From Heliopora coerulea (Eukaryota; Cnidaria; Anthozoa; Scleralcyonacea; Helioporidae), in assembly GCA_030142905.1 (NCBI GenBank), contig JASJOG010000512.1, positions 62,001 to 126,000 on the forward strand: 64,000 nt of DNA. Reading direction: 5' to 3'. The position numbers and the translations under genes were made by a program. This document shows, in pieces, positions 40,789 through 52,310 of the stretch (positions are counted from its first letter, which is position 1; the number at the start of each line of letters is the position of its first letter). Under the pieces are notes generated by a model. That model searched no databases. It was not told the origin of the DNA and was given only the letters and a program-made list of their open reading frames with translations.

Positions 40789-40823
40789 TGTTTAATGTCA
40801 ACTCCTTCCGGTTATATATTACA
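40789..40823 (-). repeat. 5' terminal repeat (very short LTR)
   Basis: Identical to 36062-36096. It starts right after the tRNA CCA complement and ends exactly where the CTAC microsatellite begins. Confidence 0.75.
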
Positions 40824-40943
40824 CCTACCTACCTACCTATCTACCTACCTACCTACCTACCTACCTACCTACCTACCTACCTACCTACCTACCTACCTAC
40901 CTACCTACCTACCTACCTACCTACCTATCTATCTCTCTATCTC

Positions 40944-41022
<79 letters not shown>

Positions 41023-41117
41023 GTCTGTCTGTCTGCCTGTCTATCTATCTGTCTGCCTGTCTGCCTGCCTGTCTGCCTGCCTGCCTGTCTGCCTGTCTGC
41101 CTGCCTGTCTGCCTGTC
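40824..41117. repeat. 294-bp tetranucleotide microsatellite, CTAC then CTAT then CTGT/CTGC
   Basis: Pure blocks of (CTAC)n, (CTAT)n and a mixed (CTGT/CTGC)n follow one another. Long open frames through it in several phases are artefacts of the repeat. It separates the Ty3 element from a LINE fragment and could be the expanded tail of another LINE. Confidence 0.95.
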
Positions 41118-41119
41118 TA

Positions 41120-41975
41120 AATTTATCTATTAGTGGAACAACACTAAAACAAGCTGACAAAGTAAAATGTCTAGGTTTCACAATTGATGAAAATTTGACA
41201 TGGAAATACCATATAGGAAACGTAATAAAGAAAGTTAAAACTGGTTTACGTGTCTTAAAGAAAGCCAAGGCATTTTGTTAACCAACAATTACTGACCAAC
41301 ATATACTATGCTGTTGTAGAGCCTCACTTCAAGTATTGCTCTGCTGTATGGGATAGTGTAGACCAAACACTTTCAGATATACTCCAAAAGTTGCAAAACC
41401 GTGCCTCTCGTATAATTACAAGCGGGCCATATACACGCCACAGTCGTGAAATTTTCTCTGATCTAGGATGGTCTACCCTAGCTCACAACAGGAAATACCA
41501 AAAAGCTGTCATGATACACAAAATTGTAAATGGACATGCTCCATCATATTTGAATGATATGTTTGAAAAACAGTGTGGATCAAATGTCTACAACCTCAGA
41601 GGATCCAACTGTGATTTCCAAATACCAAACGTTCGAACTAAAACCTATCATGACAGCTTTGCAGTATCAGGAGCCATGCTGTGGAACTCCTTAACTAACT
41701 CATTAAAAGCAGAGGAGAACCTCACAAATTTTAAAAAGAAAGTACGAGAACTTTTGCATTGACAACAATATTGTAAGACTAATATTGTAAATACTCTGTA
41801 AATATTGTGTGCATATCTTTATACATCATGATTAAAAAAAATTGTAAATATAATTAGTTTTTACACACGGCTTCTAGGTTGAACAGATTTAGAAATTGAT
41901 GTAATTTTTACTTCTGATAGAACTACCGTGTCAAAATAAAATCTATCTAATCTAATCTAATCTATCAATTTATCT
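41120..41975 (+). mobile_element. 5'-truncated LINE fragment with (TCTAA)n tail
   Basis: Plus-strand frames encode the post-RT region: VKCLGFTIDENLTWKYHI, then after a frameshift near 41275 a segment ending FKKKVRELLH at 41762. The 41391-41762 frame includes LQNRASRIITSGPY and LWNSLTNSLK, standard for CR1/L2-type LINE C-termini. The 3' end has a short tail of (TCTAA)n at 41942-41966. Confidence 0.8.
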
Positions 41976-42770
41976 ATCCATCCATTTACTAAATACCAAG
42001 ATCTTTCCTAGTTTTTTAGGTATTCAGCACCTTTCGAAGTATTTTTGCTGTTCCCTGTAAACAAGTTTTCTGAAGAGCGTGAAAATTCACTTTTATGTTT
42101 AGTTTTTTCACGAACTTGTTGAATGACTTGCTTACTGTTCTCAAGCTGCCAATAGTGACAGGTATAATCATAACCTCTATACAGTTCCAAGTCCTTTTCA
42201 CTTCCAGTTTCAAAACTTGATATTTCATCAACTTTTTTCTTTCATATGCACTTACCCTTCAATTACGATTGTTAATCAAACCTTCAAGCCAATAACGTAT
42301 ATAATTTCAAACGATCCTGATGCACCATTAATTATAAGTAAGACCATGAAATGAGGTGTATTAGCTATTAAACCTCTCGCTCAAGGAGGGTCGTTCAGTA
42401 ACAAGATTCAAATGAAGCAGATATTTTACTGAACAGCGATGTAAAATCTTCCCTGAACAAGTATCAAACACCCCAGTATGGTACTTATTAATTTCTCTAG
42501 ACGACGTTTTAAGTGCTCTCTTCCTCAGATCTGATTATCTAACTTGGTGAAGTATGCACTGCCCGAAACATCGTGGACATGAAACGTCCGCGTGAAGTTG
42601 ATTGACTGTTTTCAGTTTTATTTCTCTGCAAATGTTCTTGCCCGTTCACCTTTCCGGAACCAGAAATTCCCATATGTGCTGATTGATTTCTTCAGTCAAC
42701 TTTGTGGTGCTACGCCTGAGTGATTTAAGTATCCAAATCAAAGCATACAAAAGGACTTGTAGAAAAAGCG
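41976..42770. other. Noncoding stretch, nothing firmly recognised
   Basis: 42540-42600 (GGTGAAGTATGCACTGCCCGAAACATC) is loosely hammerhead-like but breaks the core consensus. Nothing else stands out. Confidence 0.4.
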
Positions 42771-42771
42771 T

Positions 42772-43024
42772 AATAAGGAAAAGGTTTATTAGGATCTAAC
42801 GTTTCGTTGCATTTAACGCTGCATCATCAGAGAATGAAATCAAATGTGACAAAGACCAATTATAAGGTTACTATTAAAATTTCATTTACACCTTGCACTT
42901 AATTATGTAAATTAACATGTAATAGTAACCTTATAATTAGCCATTGTCACATTTTATTTCATTCTCTGATGATGTTGCGCTGAATGCGAGGAAACGTTAG
43001 ATTCTCATAAACCTTTTTGTTATT
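42772..43024. mobile_element. Palindromic element with hammerhead-like cores on both arms
   Basis: The left end AATAAGGAAAAGGTTTATTAGGATCTAACGTTT is mirrored by AAACGTTAGATTCTCATAAACC-TTTTTGTTATT at the right end, and AATAGTAACCTTATAATT pairs inside. The right arm has CTGATGA (42966-42972) and GGAAACG (GAAA 42991-42994) with an imperfect stem; the left arm carries the mirrored core (42802-42830) with more stem mismatches. Probably the inverted-terminal-repeat skeleton of a Penelope-like element without its coding part. Confidence 0.6.
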
Positions 43025-43565
43025 ATGTCTCTTCTACGCATCTTTTACTGGACTTTAATTTTCATACTTAGGTTACGATTTCCGCCTGATTCGTTGATTG
43101 CATCGATACCCGGGTGATTGCCACGATTATTGATCGGGTTTCATTACCATTAGGCGCCCTTAAAACATTGACCGAACCATTTGCATTTGAATTGTTAAGT
43201 AGGGTGTTGTTGGTCACATTGAACAAACCAAGAAGTAGACAGATTGTATTTTACGGTAGCGGTCATTTGCTACAGAAACTTTATTGCATTTCTTCCTACT
43301 GTTATTTGTGCTGGTTACAAAGAAAGCTATAAAAAACGGCAACGTGTATAAAGTCTACAACTTTAGCGAAGATCCTCACTTAGAGTACGAAGTGTAACGT
43401 AAATTAGAATAGAAGCAAGTTGAGGTTTTTATACTTTAAAACGTCATGGGGCGATGAAATTACCCAGTCAAACGCGAAGATATACAACGAAGAAATCAAG
43501 GAAATTTAAACTTTGGCTTTCTGGTTGTTTGAGTTTTACGCGTTTATTCTTTGACTTTGTTTTAG
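43025..43565. other. Intron sequence
   Basis: A short block GACTTTAATTTTCATACTTAGGTTACGATTTCCGCCTG-like (43050-43087) resembles the tail after other hammerhead-like copies. The rest is unremarkable up to the acceptor of the Ig exon. Confidence 0.4.
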
Positions 43566-43826
43566 AACAACCGTCTGCAACTACAAACTGTTCTCGGATT
43601 CCATCGTTAAAAGAAGGTGAAAATATTACGTGCGTGTGTAACGGTACAAACGGCAACCCTCCTCCTACTGCGTCATGGTCTAAAGATGGCAAAGTGCTTA
43701 GTGAGGAATATTTAAAGAGCATGCTAATGCTAACGAAAGTTGGGAAAGATAATAATGGTGCATATATATGCAAAGTGAGAAGTCACAATTTAACTGATGA
43801 GAAACGGGTTCAAGTGATCGAAAAAT
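43566..43826 (+). CDS. Internal exon, I-set/C2-type Ig domain
   Basis: A 261-bp exon of 87 residues, phase 1 at both ends, acceptor TTTGTTTTAG and donor GTGAGT at 43827. The domain has the canonical Ig features: first cysteine in ENITCVCNG, tryptophan in TASWSKDGK, and DNNGAYICKV with the second cysteine. NPPPTASW is a common Ig C-strand entry. N-glycosylation sites (NIT, NLT) are present. It would be part of the extracellular region between the V-type domain and the membrane. The frame and splice sites are intact, so it is likely functional. Confidence 0.85.
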
Positions 43827-44498
43827 GTGAGTGTAATATAATTTTGTATGTTGCTCATTCAGTACTATACTGAATGTGAATTAAAAACTACCGTAATTAT
43901 CAACAGGAGCCTATGGCTAACTGGCGAGCATGTCGATATGTTTTGTGGAAGTAGTAAACTTTTGACTTTTAGTATAGTTTATATTTTGGACGTCGGGATC
44001 GTAATAGGTTATAGCGCTCAGGCCGTTATCTAAACCAAGGCAGATTTTTTTTTTCAACTTCATTTTGTGGATTATATTGTAACTTTACCGCGTTGCAGTG
44101 GTCCAAATACACAGCCAACAAAAACGAATTAAAACTAGACTGCCTAATACGTTAGAACGATGAACGTTTAGTACATTAGCTTGGATATTGCTCGGTGGTT
44201 TATCGTTGTAGTGAGTAGCCACTTGTTGAGGCAGTGTAAACTGTAAGAAAAAGCTGATGCCCAACCTCCCTGAGTGACAAACTCTTGTCTGGCGCCACGC
44301 TTTTTTGCGACTTCTGGTCCAAAATATCGAAATTTTACCTATTTGATCATTGTAATTGAGTCCTTTCGTCACTCGTTCCCTATGGTAGGTGTCCCATGGA
44401 CAAGTGAAATCGTTTGGCGTTTGACAGTACTAGGGAGCCATTACCGTACGGGAAATCTCAGCGACCACCTGATGGAAGATTTCATGACCCCTGGAAAA
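43827..44498. other. Intron sequence
   Basis: No further exon or repeat is recognised before the LINE tail. Confidence 0.4.
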
Positions 44499-44499
44499 T

Positions 44500-45690
44500 T
44501 GATTGATTGACCGATTGATTGATTGAAAACTTTATTTGAGTGTCGATGTATTTAGCTATATTAAGCTAATTGGGGACACTATTTAAGCTACAGATAAAAT
44601 AGTAATCGTTCTAATAATACTTCCTTAATTTACCTACGTAAAAAGTTAATTAAAAATATTAATTGTCCTTTTTAAAAATAAATTTTAAATAACTAAAAAG
44701 TGCATAAAAACAGTTCCTAGAATTATTGTCCAACAGGTTTTCAAGATCCTTATTTCTAATATTTCTTTTAAAAGACTCCAGACTTGGTTTTTCTTTATCT
44801 TCTATATCCAATCTCGACCATATATATGGTCCATAATATCGAATACTTGGTATAATAAAATTAGCATTTTGCAGTTCATAACGCTTATTTGGTCGGCTAA
44901 CCAGTTCAGTTATGTGCGAAGGACTTAAATTGTTCTTTACTTTGTACATCAACACCGTTATATTTTGCAACCGCCTATTGTATAAACTTGGTAGGTTTGC
45001 TCTATGAAGAAGTACCTGGTAAGTTAATGAATTTGAGTTAAATACTGCTCTTAATGCCCTTTCCTGAACTCTCTCTAATTGTTTTTTGTTTGACGGCAGA
45101 CAAAAATGCTATACCAAGTGGTAATATGAAAGATGCGGTAGAATTGCTGACTTATAGTTGTAACTTCGCAAAAGTTGAAATGAGTTTATGTAATCGCAAT
45201 AGCACACCTACGTTTTGACCACTTTTTCTACACACTGTAGTGATGTGTTTATGAAAATTAAATTTGTCATCCATATTTACTCCAAGGATTTTAAGATCTT
45301 GTGTATGAGTTAACTGGCTGTCATCAATGCTTACAAAAACTATATCTTCATTGGCATTGGCCCATTCATTTGGTTTTATCGTCATGGTCTGATACTTTTG
45401 ATAGTTGGATTTTAATAAATTTTCCTCATACCAAGTAGATGCGATTTCCATCTCATTCCTTAGAATGTTCTCAACATTCCTAATCTGTTTACCCATAGCA
45501 TAGATTTGGCGATCATCTGCATATAAATAGAGATGAGAATTCTTCATTTGTGAAGGCACATCATTCTGGAACATATTCCACATCAAAGGACCAAATGAGG
45601 AACCCTGCAGACATCCTCTCGTAACTTCTTTCCATTCGCTAGCTACACCACTGTTCCTTAGTTATGACTTGTTAGAACTCGCAATCGTTG
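44500..45690 (-). mobile_element. 5'-truncated CR1-like LINE with (TTGA)n tail
   Basis: On the minus strand: GSSFGPLMWNMFQND and the catalytic LYLYADDRQIY (45152-45586), then KILGVNMDDKFNFHKHI, then the post-RT tail ending in PSLESFKRNIRNKDLENLL (44659-44970). Stops and shifts separate the parts. The element's 3' end is a short TTGA repeat (44501-44527 on the plus strand). The segment before the YADD box is missing beyond about 45690. Confidence 0.8.
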
Positions 45691-45890
45691 GTTCCCCTTA
45701 TTACGTCAGCTGAATGCAACTACCAGAACACTTTGCGGTGTTTTGATTTTCATGCAAACATCAAATCCCGAAAGCGAACGGAAAAACAAATGCTCCAATT
45801 AGCACTTAAGAACATGATTTCGAAATCCATTCTGGTAGTTGTATTCAGCAGATGTATAGTACAACAAATAGTATATTTACTACATTAATT
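45691..45890. other. Spacer between two retroelement remnants
   Basis: No feature recognised. Confidence 0.4.
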
Positions 45891-45892
45891 TG

Positions 45893-47200
45893 CTTGGCAG
45901 AGCTTGTGCTTACCCTCAATAATTATTTATTTGATAGTGAACATTACTAACAGATAAGTGGTGTAGCTATGGGCACCAAAATGGGCCCGAGTTACGCCAA
46001 TCTATTTGTTGGTTAATTAAGAAAACAAATCTTCGAGCGATATACTGGTTCTTTCCCTGATTTTTTCGGCCGTTACATTGATGACTGCTTAGGAACAGCA
46101 TCGTGTTCACGTGCGGATTTAGAGCGTTTCATTAACTATGTTAATGACTACCATCCAGCGCTCAAATTCACATGGGAGATCAGTGAAGCCAGCGTGTCGT
46201 TCCTTGATATTTTAGTGTCGATTAATAGTAATGCGCTCGGGACGTCTGTTTCTTACAGGCCGACCGACTCACACAGTTACCTATTATTTTCATCCTCCCA
46301 CCCTAACCACACCAAACAATCCATCCCATATTCTCAATTTCAATGACTTCGCCGCCTTTGCAGCGATGAGAAAGATTTTGAGACCAAATTTTTGGAAATG
46401 AGATCTCTTTTTGTCCAGCGTGGCTACCCAACCCATCTTTTGGACACTGCTGTTCAAAGAGCTTCTAGTATTCCCCGTTCCAATACATTAAAACAACGTT
46501 TGGAATCAGTTTCTGAAGATAAAATCCCATTAGTACTCACATTTCATCCCTTCAACTACAAAGGTAGCGATATCATTCGCAGCAATTTTCATATTCTAAA
46601 GAATGATCCTGAAACATCTTCTATTTTCTCCTACAACCCTTTAATCTCTTTTCGACGTAACAAAAACATTCGAGATAGTTTAGTTCATAGCGCCCTTGGA
46701 CAAAATCTTTCGGCGCCAGCGGGTACTTTTCCTTGTTCTCGGACCCGCTGTAACACGTGCTCTTTTCTTAACCCCTCTACATGCATTTCGGGACCTATAT
46801 CTAATTTTGTTATTCGACATTGTTTGACATGTTTCTCCTCCAACCTCATTTACTGCATTTCGTGCAGTAGATGTGGTCTGTTCTACGTTGGAGAAACGGG
46901 TAGACGCTTATCCGACAGATTTGCCGAACATCTTCGCTCCGTAAGGGATGGAAACGTCGACAAACCTGTCACCCCATATCTTAATAATGCCAATGATTCT
47001 CTTTCGGACACGAAAGTTTGTGCCATCTCCCAAATTTTTGGTTGTAATAATAGTTGCAAAAGACAGGAAAAGCGTCTCATCTTTAAAATTGGAACAATTC
47101 ACCCTCACGGACTCAACGAACGTTTTTCTTTTACTTAATCCCTTTGTGACTAATGTTTTTGCTCTGCACGGGTGGGCGTAAACAATAGCTACTTAGCTCT
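45893..47200 (+). pseudogene. Penelope-like element: RT and GIY-YIG endonuclease, broken
   Basis: The plus strand encodes SGVAMGTKMGPSYANLF, the catalytic GRYIDDC, a thumb region (WEISEASVSFLDIL), a breakpoint with a stop near 46343, then an open frame 46392-47138 with the linker (SISCSRC-like CxxC pairs and PSTCISGP) and a C-terminal endonuclease GLFYVGETGRRLSDRFAEHL. Stops at 45956-45958 and 46015-46017 and at 46343 break the RT. The RT N-terminus is absent. It belongs to the same superfamily as the 14992-16661 copy but differs clearly in sequence, so it is another family. Confidence 0.85.
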
Positions 47201-47384
47201 TTTGTGTACAGCTTTCACTCCCCAATATTATGTTTGACACACCCACCTGGTTTGCTGATCGGTGATATTTTAGGCGAGTGATTAGCCAATATCTCATTTA
47301 CATTTGTTTTTATTTTTCCATTCTGATTGGCCATTTTTGTCACATGACCATTCTCACATACATATATTCCGTGTTTTTCTATCT

Positions 47385-47440
47385 TCCTATGTTTTCTCTC
47401 TGACGAAGGGCCTTCGCTCGAAACGTTAGAAAACTACTCT
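47385..47440 (+). ncRNA. Hammerhead-like motif downstream of the Penelope-like element
   Basis: CTGACGA (47400-47406), then AGGGCCTTCGCTC forming a short stem II (GGGC/GCTC), then GAAACGTTAG (GAAA at 47420-47423). This is the compact form often seen at ends of Penelope-like elements in invertebrates. One extra A precedes stem II. It lies 260 bp after the endonuclease frame, as expected for the element's terminal repeat. Confidence 0.55.
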
Positions 47441-48455
47441 TGACATTTCGGCAGTACTCAGACCTTTCCGATTATTTCACTTACATTCCCACACTGCCTA
47501 CGCAGTGCTATATTTTTATTTCTATTTTTATTTCATGTTTTTCTGTATAAGTTGTTTGATAAGAGGGATGCTTTTCCATTTTCGCTAGTACGTATGCCAG
47601 ATCTTTCAAGTAATATTCCTTCCAATATTTTTTATGGTGCAGTATTTTCGGAACTGTTACGGATTTGCTAGAGCAACACGGTTATTTGACGATTTTGTAC
47701 CTAGAACTTCTCGGTTATATCATAGGATGTGTTTACAAAGAGGATCAAGAGCAAACTAAATTTGCAGATACGAAAAGCTGTTAGAAAATATCCTAGTGTT
47801 TTCGAGAAATTTAACACAACACCTGAAGATGTAATAAGTAAAATAATAAACCATAATGGGTCGGTGGCAATTGATCACTGCTACTCGGGTACCAAGGTAT
47901 TATGACTATTTGTCTTTAAAGCGCCGAAATAGTCGCCTTGGTAGACAACTGATGAGCCCTTTGTGGTTTGTTTTTAACTGATAACTTTACATAATTGCTT
48001 GAACAAATGATTGATGTGAAATTGTATACAACTACTAAATAAATGTTGTCTATTCACTTGCTACTTAACCTACATATATGTGTATATATATTTATAAAAT
48101 TCATTAAAAATTCTTGAGGAAAATACAAAAGAAAATCATAACCGTGTCGGATCTATATATGTGATAAAGGTACATGTGCCTTTGTACGTGAAGAAGAAGT
48201 TCAATTTTTTCGGCTTACGAAGGATAAATTTCCAAACTTTCTTCGCGAATTAGCGTATTAGGTGATGAATTTCATAAGACATTCAAAAAACTAGCAGTAC
48301 GTGCTTTATCGGGTCTAAAACACTCCGCTATCGCCTCGTATTTTAAATCCCGATAAAGCACTCATGCTCGCACCTGAGGAGCTTTCTATCAAGATCCTAT
48401 CAAAATCGAGTGGCTTATCCTTTTATTCTTTCTTTCTTACTGCCAAATGAAATTT
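47441..48455. other. Noncoding stretch, nothing firmly recognised
   Basis: 48110-48310 loosely resembles 28860-29080 (AAAATCATAAC..GTG and TTTATCGGRTCT), which suggests a shared diffuse repeat. No gene is visible. Confidence 0.4.
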
Positions 48456-48825
48456 TCCTTATATATATATATATCTATATCTATAACTATATCTATATAT
48501 ATATATATATATATATATGGGTAAAGTTCATCTTGCTAAGTGTAGATGTTTGTAAGCTTGGATATATGTAGGATCAAAAGTTTGTTCTCAAGCTTTTATC
48601 TCAGAAAATTTCTGAGCTCCCCAACGGGAATCGAATCCGTGTCTCCCGTTTGCCGGTACGGTTGTTTTACCACTAGACTATAGGGTCTCAGACGGCAAGT
48701 ATGATGTTAATTAGAGACCTGGTTCGTAATATTCATATGCCTCTTTCGTACTTGAAAGCTGAACATACCTGTGATGTGATTTTGTGTATGGGTAAAGTTC
48801 ATCTTACTAAGTGTAGATGTTTGTA

Positions 48826-48866
<41 letters not shown>

Positions 48867-48871
48867 TGTTC

Positions 48872-48902
<31 letters not shown>

Positions 48903-48935
48903 GATCTACGTACATATACATACATATGTATACAT
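48456..48935 (-). mobile_element. AT microsatellites flanking a tRNA-derived SINE
   Basis: (TA)n tracts at 48461-48517, 48829-48865 and 48871-48895 flank a block with a tRNA-like head on the minus strand (48608-48695): box A TAGTCTAGTGGTAA, then GGGAGAC, box B GGATTCGATTCC, T arm ACGGA-TTCGATT-CCCGT. GGGTAAAGTTCATCTT-CTAAGTGTAGATG occurs at 48519-48550 and 48789-48820 on the same strand, so units are nested or tandem. Confidence 0.6.
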
Positions 48936-49087
48936 TTATGTATTCCATAACTAGCAATTTTGAAGTACTAAAATACTAAAAGTCAAAAGATTGGAATATA
49001 GCTAAATATTGAAAATCGCTTCTGAAGGATATGTTCGAAGTAAACGTTAAAAGTTATATATTGACGCACTCAATTTAATGTCCTTAG
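48936..49087. other. Short noncoding spacer
   Basis: Nothing recognised. Confidence 0.4.
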
Positions 49088-49990
49088 TTAGTAATGGTAC
49101 TCCAAAGAGAAACGGCGTAATGGTAAAACGTTCTTTGCCCGGTAGCACTTCTTTAAAAAGGAATATTCAAAGACTGAATTTCGAGAGCAACATCCCCTTT
49201 TACTGATGCTCTTCATGAATTGTTTGGACAAATTGTGTGGCGCAGTTAAATTGATACATTGACAGTTAAGACTCGTCACGAAAAAACCAGATGAGATTTG
49301 AAGGGGAATCCGACGCAACTCGTGTAACAGTGGAGCGATATAGTCGAGTTTCGGAGAATTTAGTATTAATTCGGGCAGTAAAATTCAATACCGCCTGGAT
49401 TTTGCAGATGTTGCTTGCAGTAGTGTTGGACCTCACCGATAAGGAATAGTACATTTTCCCAAAAACAAAACTTGGAATTGCCGTAATAAGTAAATGTCTA
49501 TTCAAGACATGCTTCACCTGGTTGATCTACGCTAACGTTGCTATAGAAAAGGAAACAGTCTTAAGAACATGAGGATTAGAGAAGAGGTTTTGGTCAACAA
49601 TTACTCCAAGATCATTTGCTGGTTGTATTGGTGTAAGTTCCTTCCCCAGAAAGGACAGACGAGAGTCAGAAATTTTCGAAATCATTTGCCGGCTGCCAAA
49701 GAGCAAAAGTTTAGTCTTGGATGCGTTAAGAACCAGATAGTTATCAAAGCACTAATCACGTATTCTGATCACGCAAGACAGAGATTAATAACTGCGGCAA
49801 CGGGGCAAGATTGAGTAATCTTCCAAGAAAATTACAAGGATCAGTTCAGAGGAAGGCTATGGAAAGTAATCGCAGGGTGTGGACAGAAAAAAAATGACCA
49901 TCCTCAAAAACTATAGTCAACTTGGTATAACCGTCAGCGAAATTAAGGAAAACCACATATTTTTAGAATGCTTTCTTGGAGATCTGATTA
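49088..49990 (-). mobile_element. LINE remnant, post-RT region
   Basis: Minus-strand frames read NASKTKLLLFGSRQMISKI, LSFLGKELTPIQ, NDLGVIVDQNLFSN, then FGKMYYSLSVRSNTTASNICKIQAVLNFTARI, the usual sequence after the RT catalytic box in CR1/L2-type LINEs. Several stops and shifts. About 300 codons of the C-terminal half remain; the catalytic box itself is not seen. Confidence 0.7.
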
Positions 49991-52310
49991 AAAAGCTTTT
50001 GAAATACTGTACACATCTTAAGTGGTGGCTTGGAACACACGTCAATCCTTAATACTGTTTATGATAATGTCTTATGCAGAACATAATGCATTTTCTCCTA
50101 TTTCTTACAAATTGGATGACATGAACTTGTTCATAAAATCATCAAAATATCATGCATCCGACAATTATTAGTTGATAACTTAAGTACAAAACATTATTAG
50201 CCGAAAAAGCAGTTTTATGTTCGATGTTCAACGTTTTCGTTGAGGTTTTATGGGAAATTGATGTAGCTAGTAAGGGACTTAAAGAAGTCGGCACCGAGAC
50301 GTCTGGGATGAAAATGGAACGAATCATGAAATTCTTGGGTTACTTTAAGCTGGAGTGACTACATGTACAGCTTCAAAAAATTCACCATGAGCTATTCTGG
50401 GGATAAAAAAAAAAGTTTTTGCATTAAGGTAAATTGAGTGGAGATTGCAGTCGTGATCCTGGTTTTGCATAGAAACTACCGGTTGAAGTGACCGTTTATT
50501 TATTAAAACATCCAAAACAGGCACCCCGCTCAGAATTAAAATTAAGATTTGAGATAATACTTGATATTATTTAGACGCATACATCCTAAAACGATCATTC
50601 TTAGCCACATCTGTTCATTCTGTGATGATTATGTTACGTTAACCATAATGTTTCAGGATAGCCACTTATTTTGTCCACCCCCTGTAGATCAGCGAATGGT
50701 ACCTTAATAAACAAAGCTTACATGTTAACCCTCAGAATAGTAGTATAGGTGACCAGTCATTTTTGACGGTGAAATGAAATCTCTTTAAGATGAAAGCAAT
50801 CGGTACTGGTTGGGAAAAATTCAACTTTAGTGCCTCCAGCTGGGAGTGGAGGCACTAAATCCTCCGAACTTGCAAATGTAGTGAAGAGCTTATCGAACTG
50901 AACTTAAATAGCCTTTGCCGGGAGCATAGCCATGATTTCTGTATTTATTAAGGTTGTACTGTCGACTTCCCGAAGGGTATACAGTACTGCTCAGAAATAA
51001 CCTAAAGGGAACGGCGTGAAACTGCAATCATGCTGTGGTCGTGTTGCGGTTGTTCTGTGGTTGTACTGCGAATGTACTATGGTTGTATTTCGGACGGTTT
51101 GTTTGGAAATGCAGTTGAGCTCAACCGAATTGAATTATCTGATTTGAAGCAGTAGTGTTACTTATTAACACCCAGTGGATTTGACATATCTGGATTTAAT
51201 GCTATACACTATGATAAGCGTCCGGACTTAATAACGGTCTTAGAAATTTTATCAGTCTTAGCTTGCTTTAACGTACGATTCGAAACTTTCCTTCATCGAA
51301 AAATGGCCATCATTTGCACCCTTTGTAGAGCGCAAGTAATGTATATTGCTATTTAATTAAATCCAGGGACATACTTCATGTCTAATTTGCTCTATTCCCT
51401 CGACAAATTATGTTCGCAGATGACCAATGCAAACTCTTTCATGTCCTCCCAAAGAAAGCCAATGCTACTACGTTTCCGATAACTCCGTTTTGTAGCTTTT
51501 GAGAAAGGAAACATGTTAGATCGTACTATTTGTTGTTCATCGTGTGATAGCCGTTGGACTACTTGACAGTCCGAACACTAACTGCAAACTCATGATTTTC
51601 CTTTCCGGAACCGTCGAAATGAACTGAGATCGTTATTTTTTGGTCAGTACAAACGAGATACTCACCTGTTCCGTATCCGCTGGTTTTGGTTACCTTTTTG
51701 ATTGAAAACTAGTCTTTCAGTTATGGCAGAGCTGGTAGCTTTCAAGCTGTGTTCAATACTTTCAAGCTGGGTTTAGTGGCTTTAGTACGTTCTTACCACA
51801 AATTTTTATTTTAGCTCCTGAAACGCACTTGGAAATCTACACGAGCGCTTGAAAACGTTAGCACACTAAAATTCCTTAACATCGAAATGCCACTTAAAAG
51901 TACGAAATGCCATAATAATTTAAGAATATTTTAAATTATGTCGTAATACTTTAAACGAGTGGAAAAAATTTCTGAAATATAGGTTTTTCAAGAAATACCA
52001 AAATTTCTACAACTTCAAAAATTTTGGCAAATTTACAAATTTTGCAAGTTATTCTTGACCTAGCAATAAAGAATCTTAAAAAATTTTGTTTACTTCTCTG
52101 GTGTGGTAGTATATAAATAATTACGTGTCAGTGACGTCAAACAACATAAGGCGGGACAAAAATCAGTTTGTATCTTTATTATAGATCTGTGTGTGCTGTG
52201 TATATTCGTCCGCATGTACAGTAAAATAAACTTGTTTTGTGAAGCACAGTCTGTGAGTGAGAACACTACATTTAGAGGTTTACTGAAGTACTATTTATTA
52301 TTTCTTTCAG
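49991..52310. other. Long intron stretch, nothing recognised
   Basis: No exon, RNA gene or clear repeat is visible in 2.3 kb apart from AT-rich and low-complexity patches. The end provides the acceptor TTTCTTTCAG. Confidence 0.45.

Larger units (their letters stand above)
36062..40823 (-). mobile_element. Mag-like Ty3 retrotransposon, nearly complete, with 35-bp terminal direct repeats
   Basis: A 4762-bp element on the minus strand, encoding Gag and a Pol with protease, RT, RNase H and integrase but no chromodomain, as in the Mag group. The ends at 36062-36096 and 40789-40823 are identical 35-bp direct repeats starting TG and ending CA (both strands). Next to the 5' copy is a primer-binding site; next to the 3' copy is a purine tract. 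Flanking 5-mers CTTAC and CCTAC differ at one position and may be a target duplication. Pol has one stop codon, one catalytic change and an unclear gag-pol junction. Confidence 0.85.

Noticed and set aside
40711..41268. Long open frames through the tetranucleotide repeat on both strands
   Set aside because: They arise from microsatellite periodicity and have no protein-like composition.
42540..42600. Another hammerhead motif
   Set aside because: The core reads GTGAAGT instead of CTGANGA, so the conserved nucleotides are missing.
48707..48925. Tyr/Ile repeat peptide
   Set aside because: It is translation of (TA)n microsatellite.
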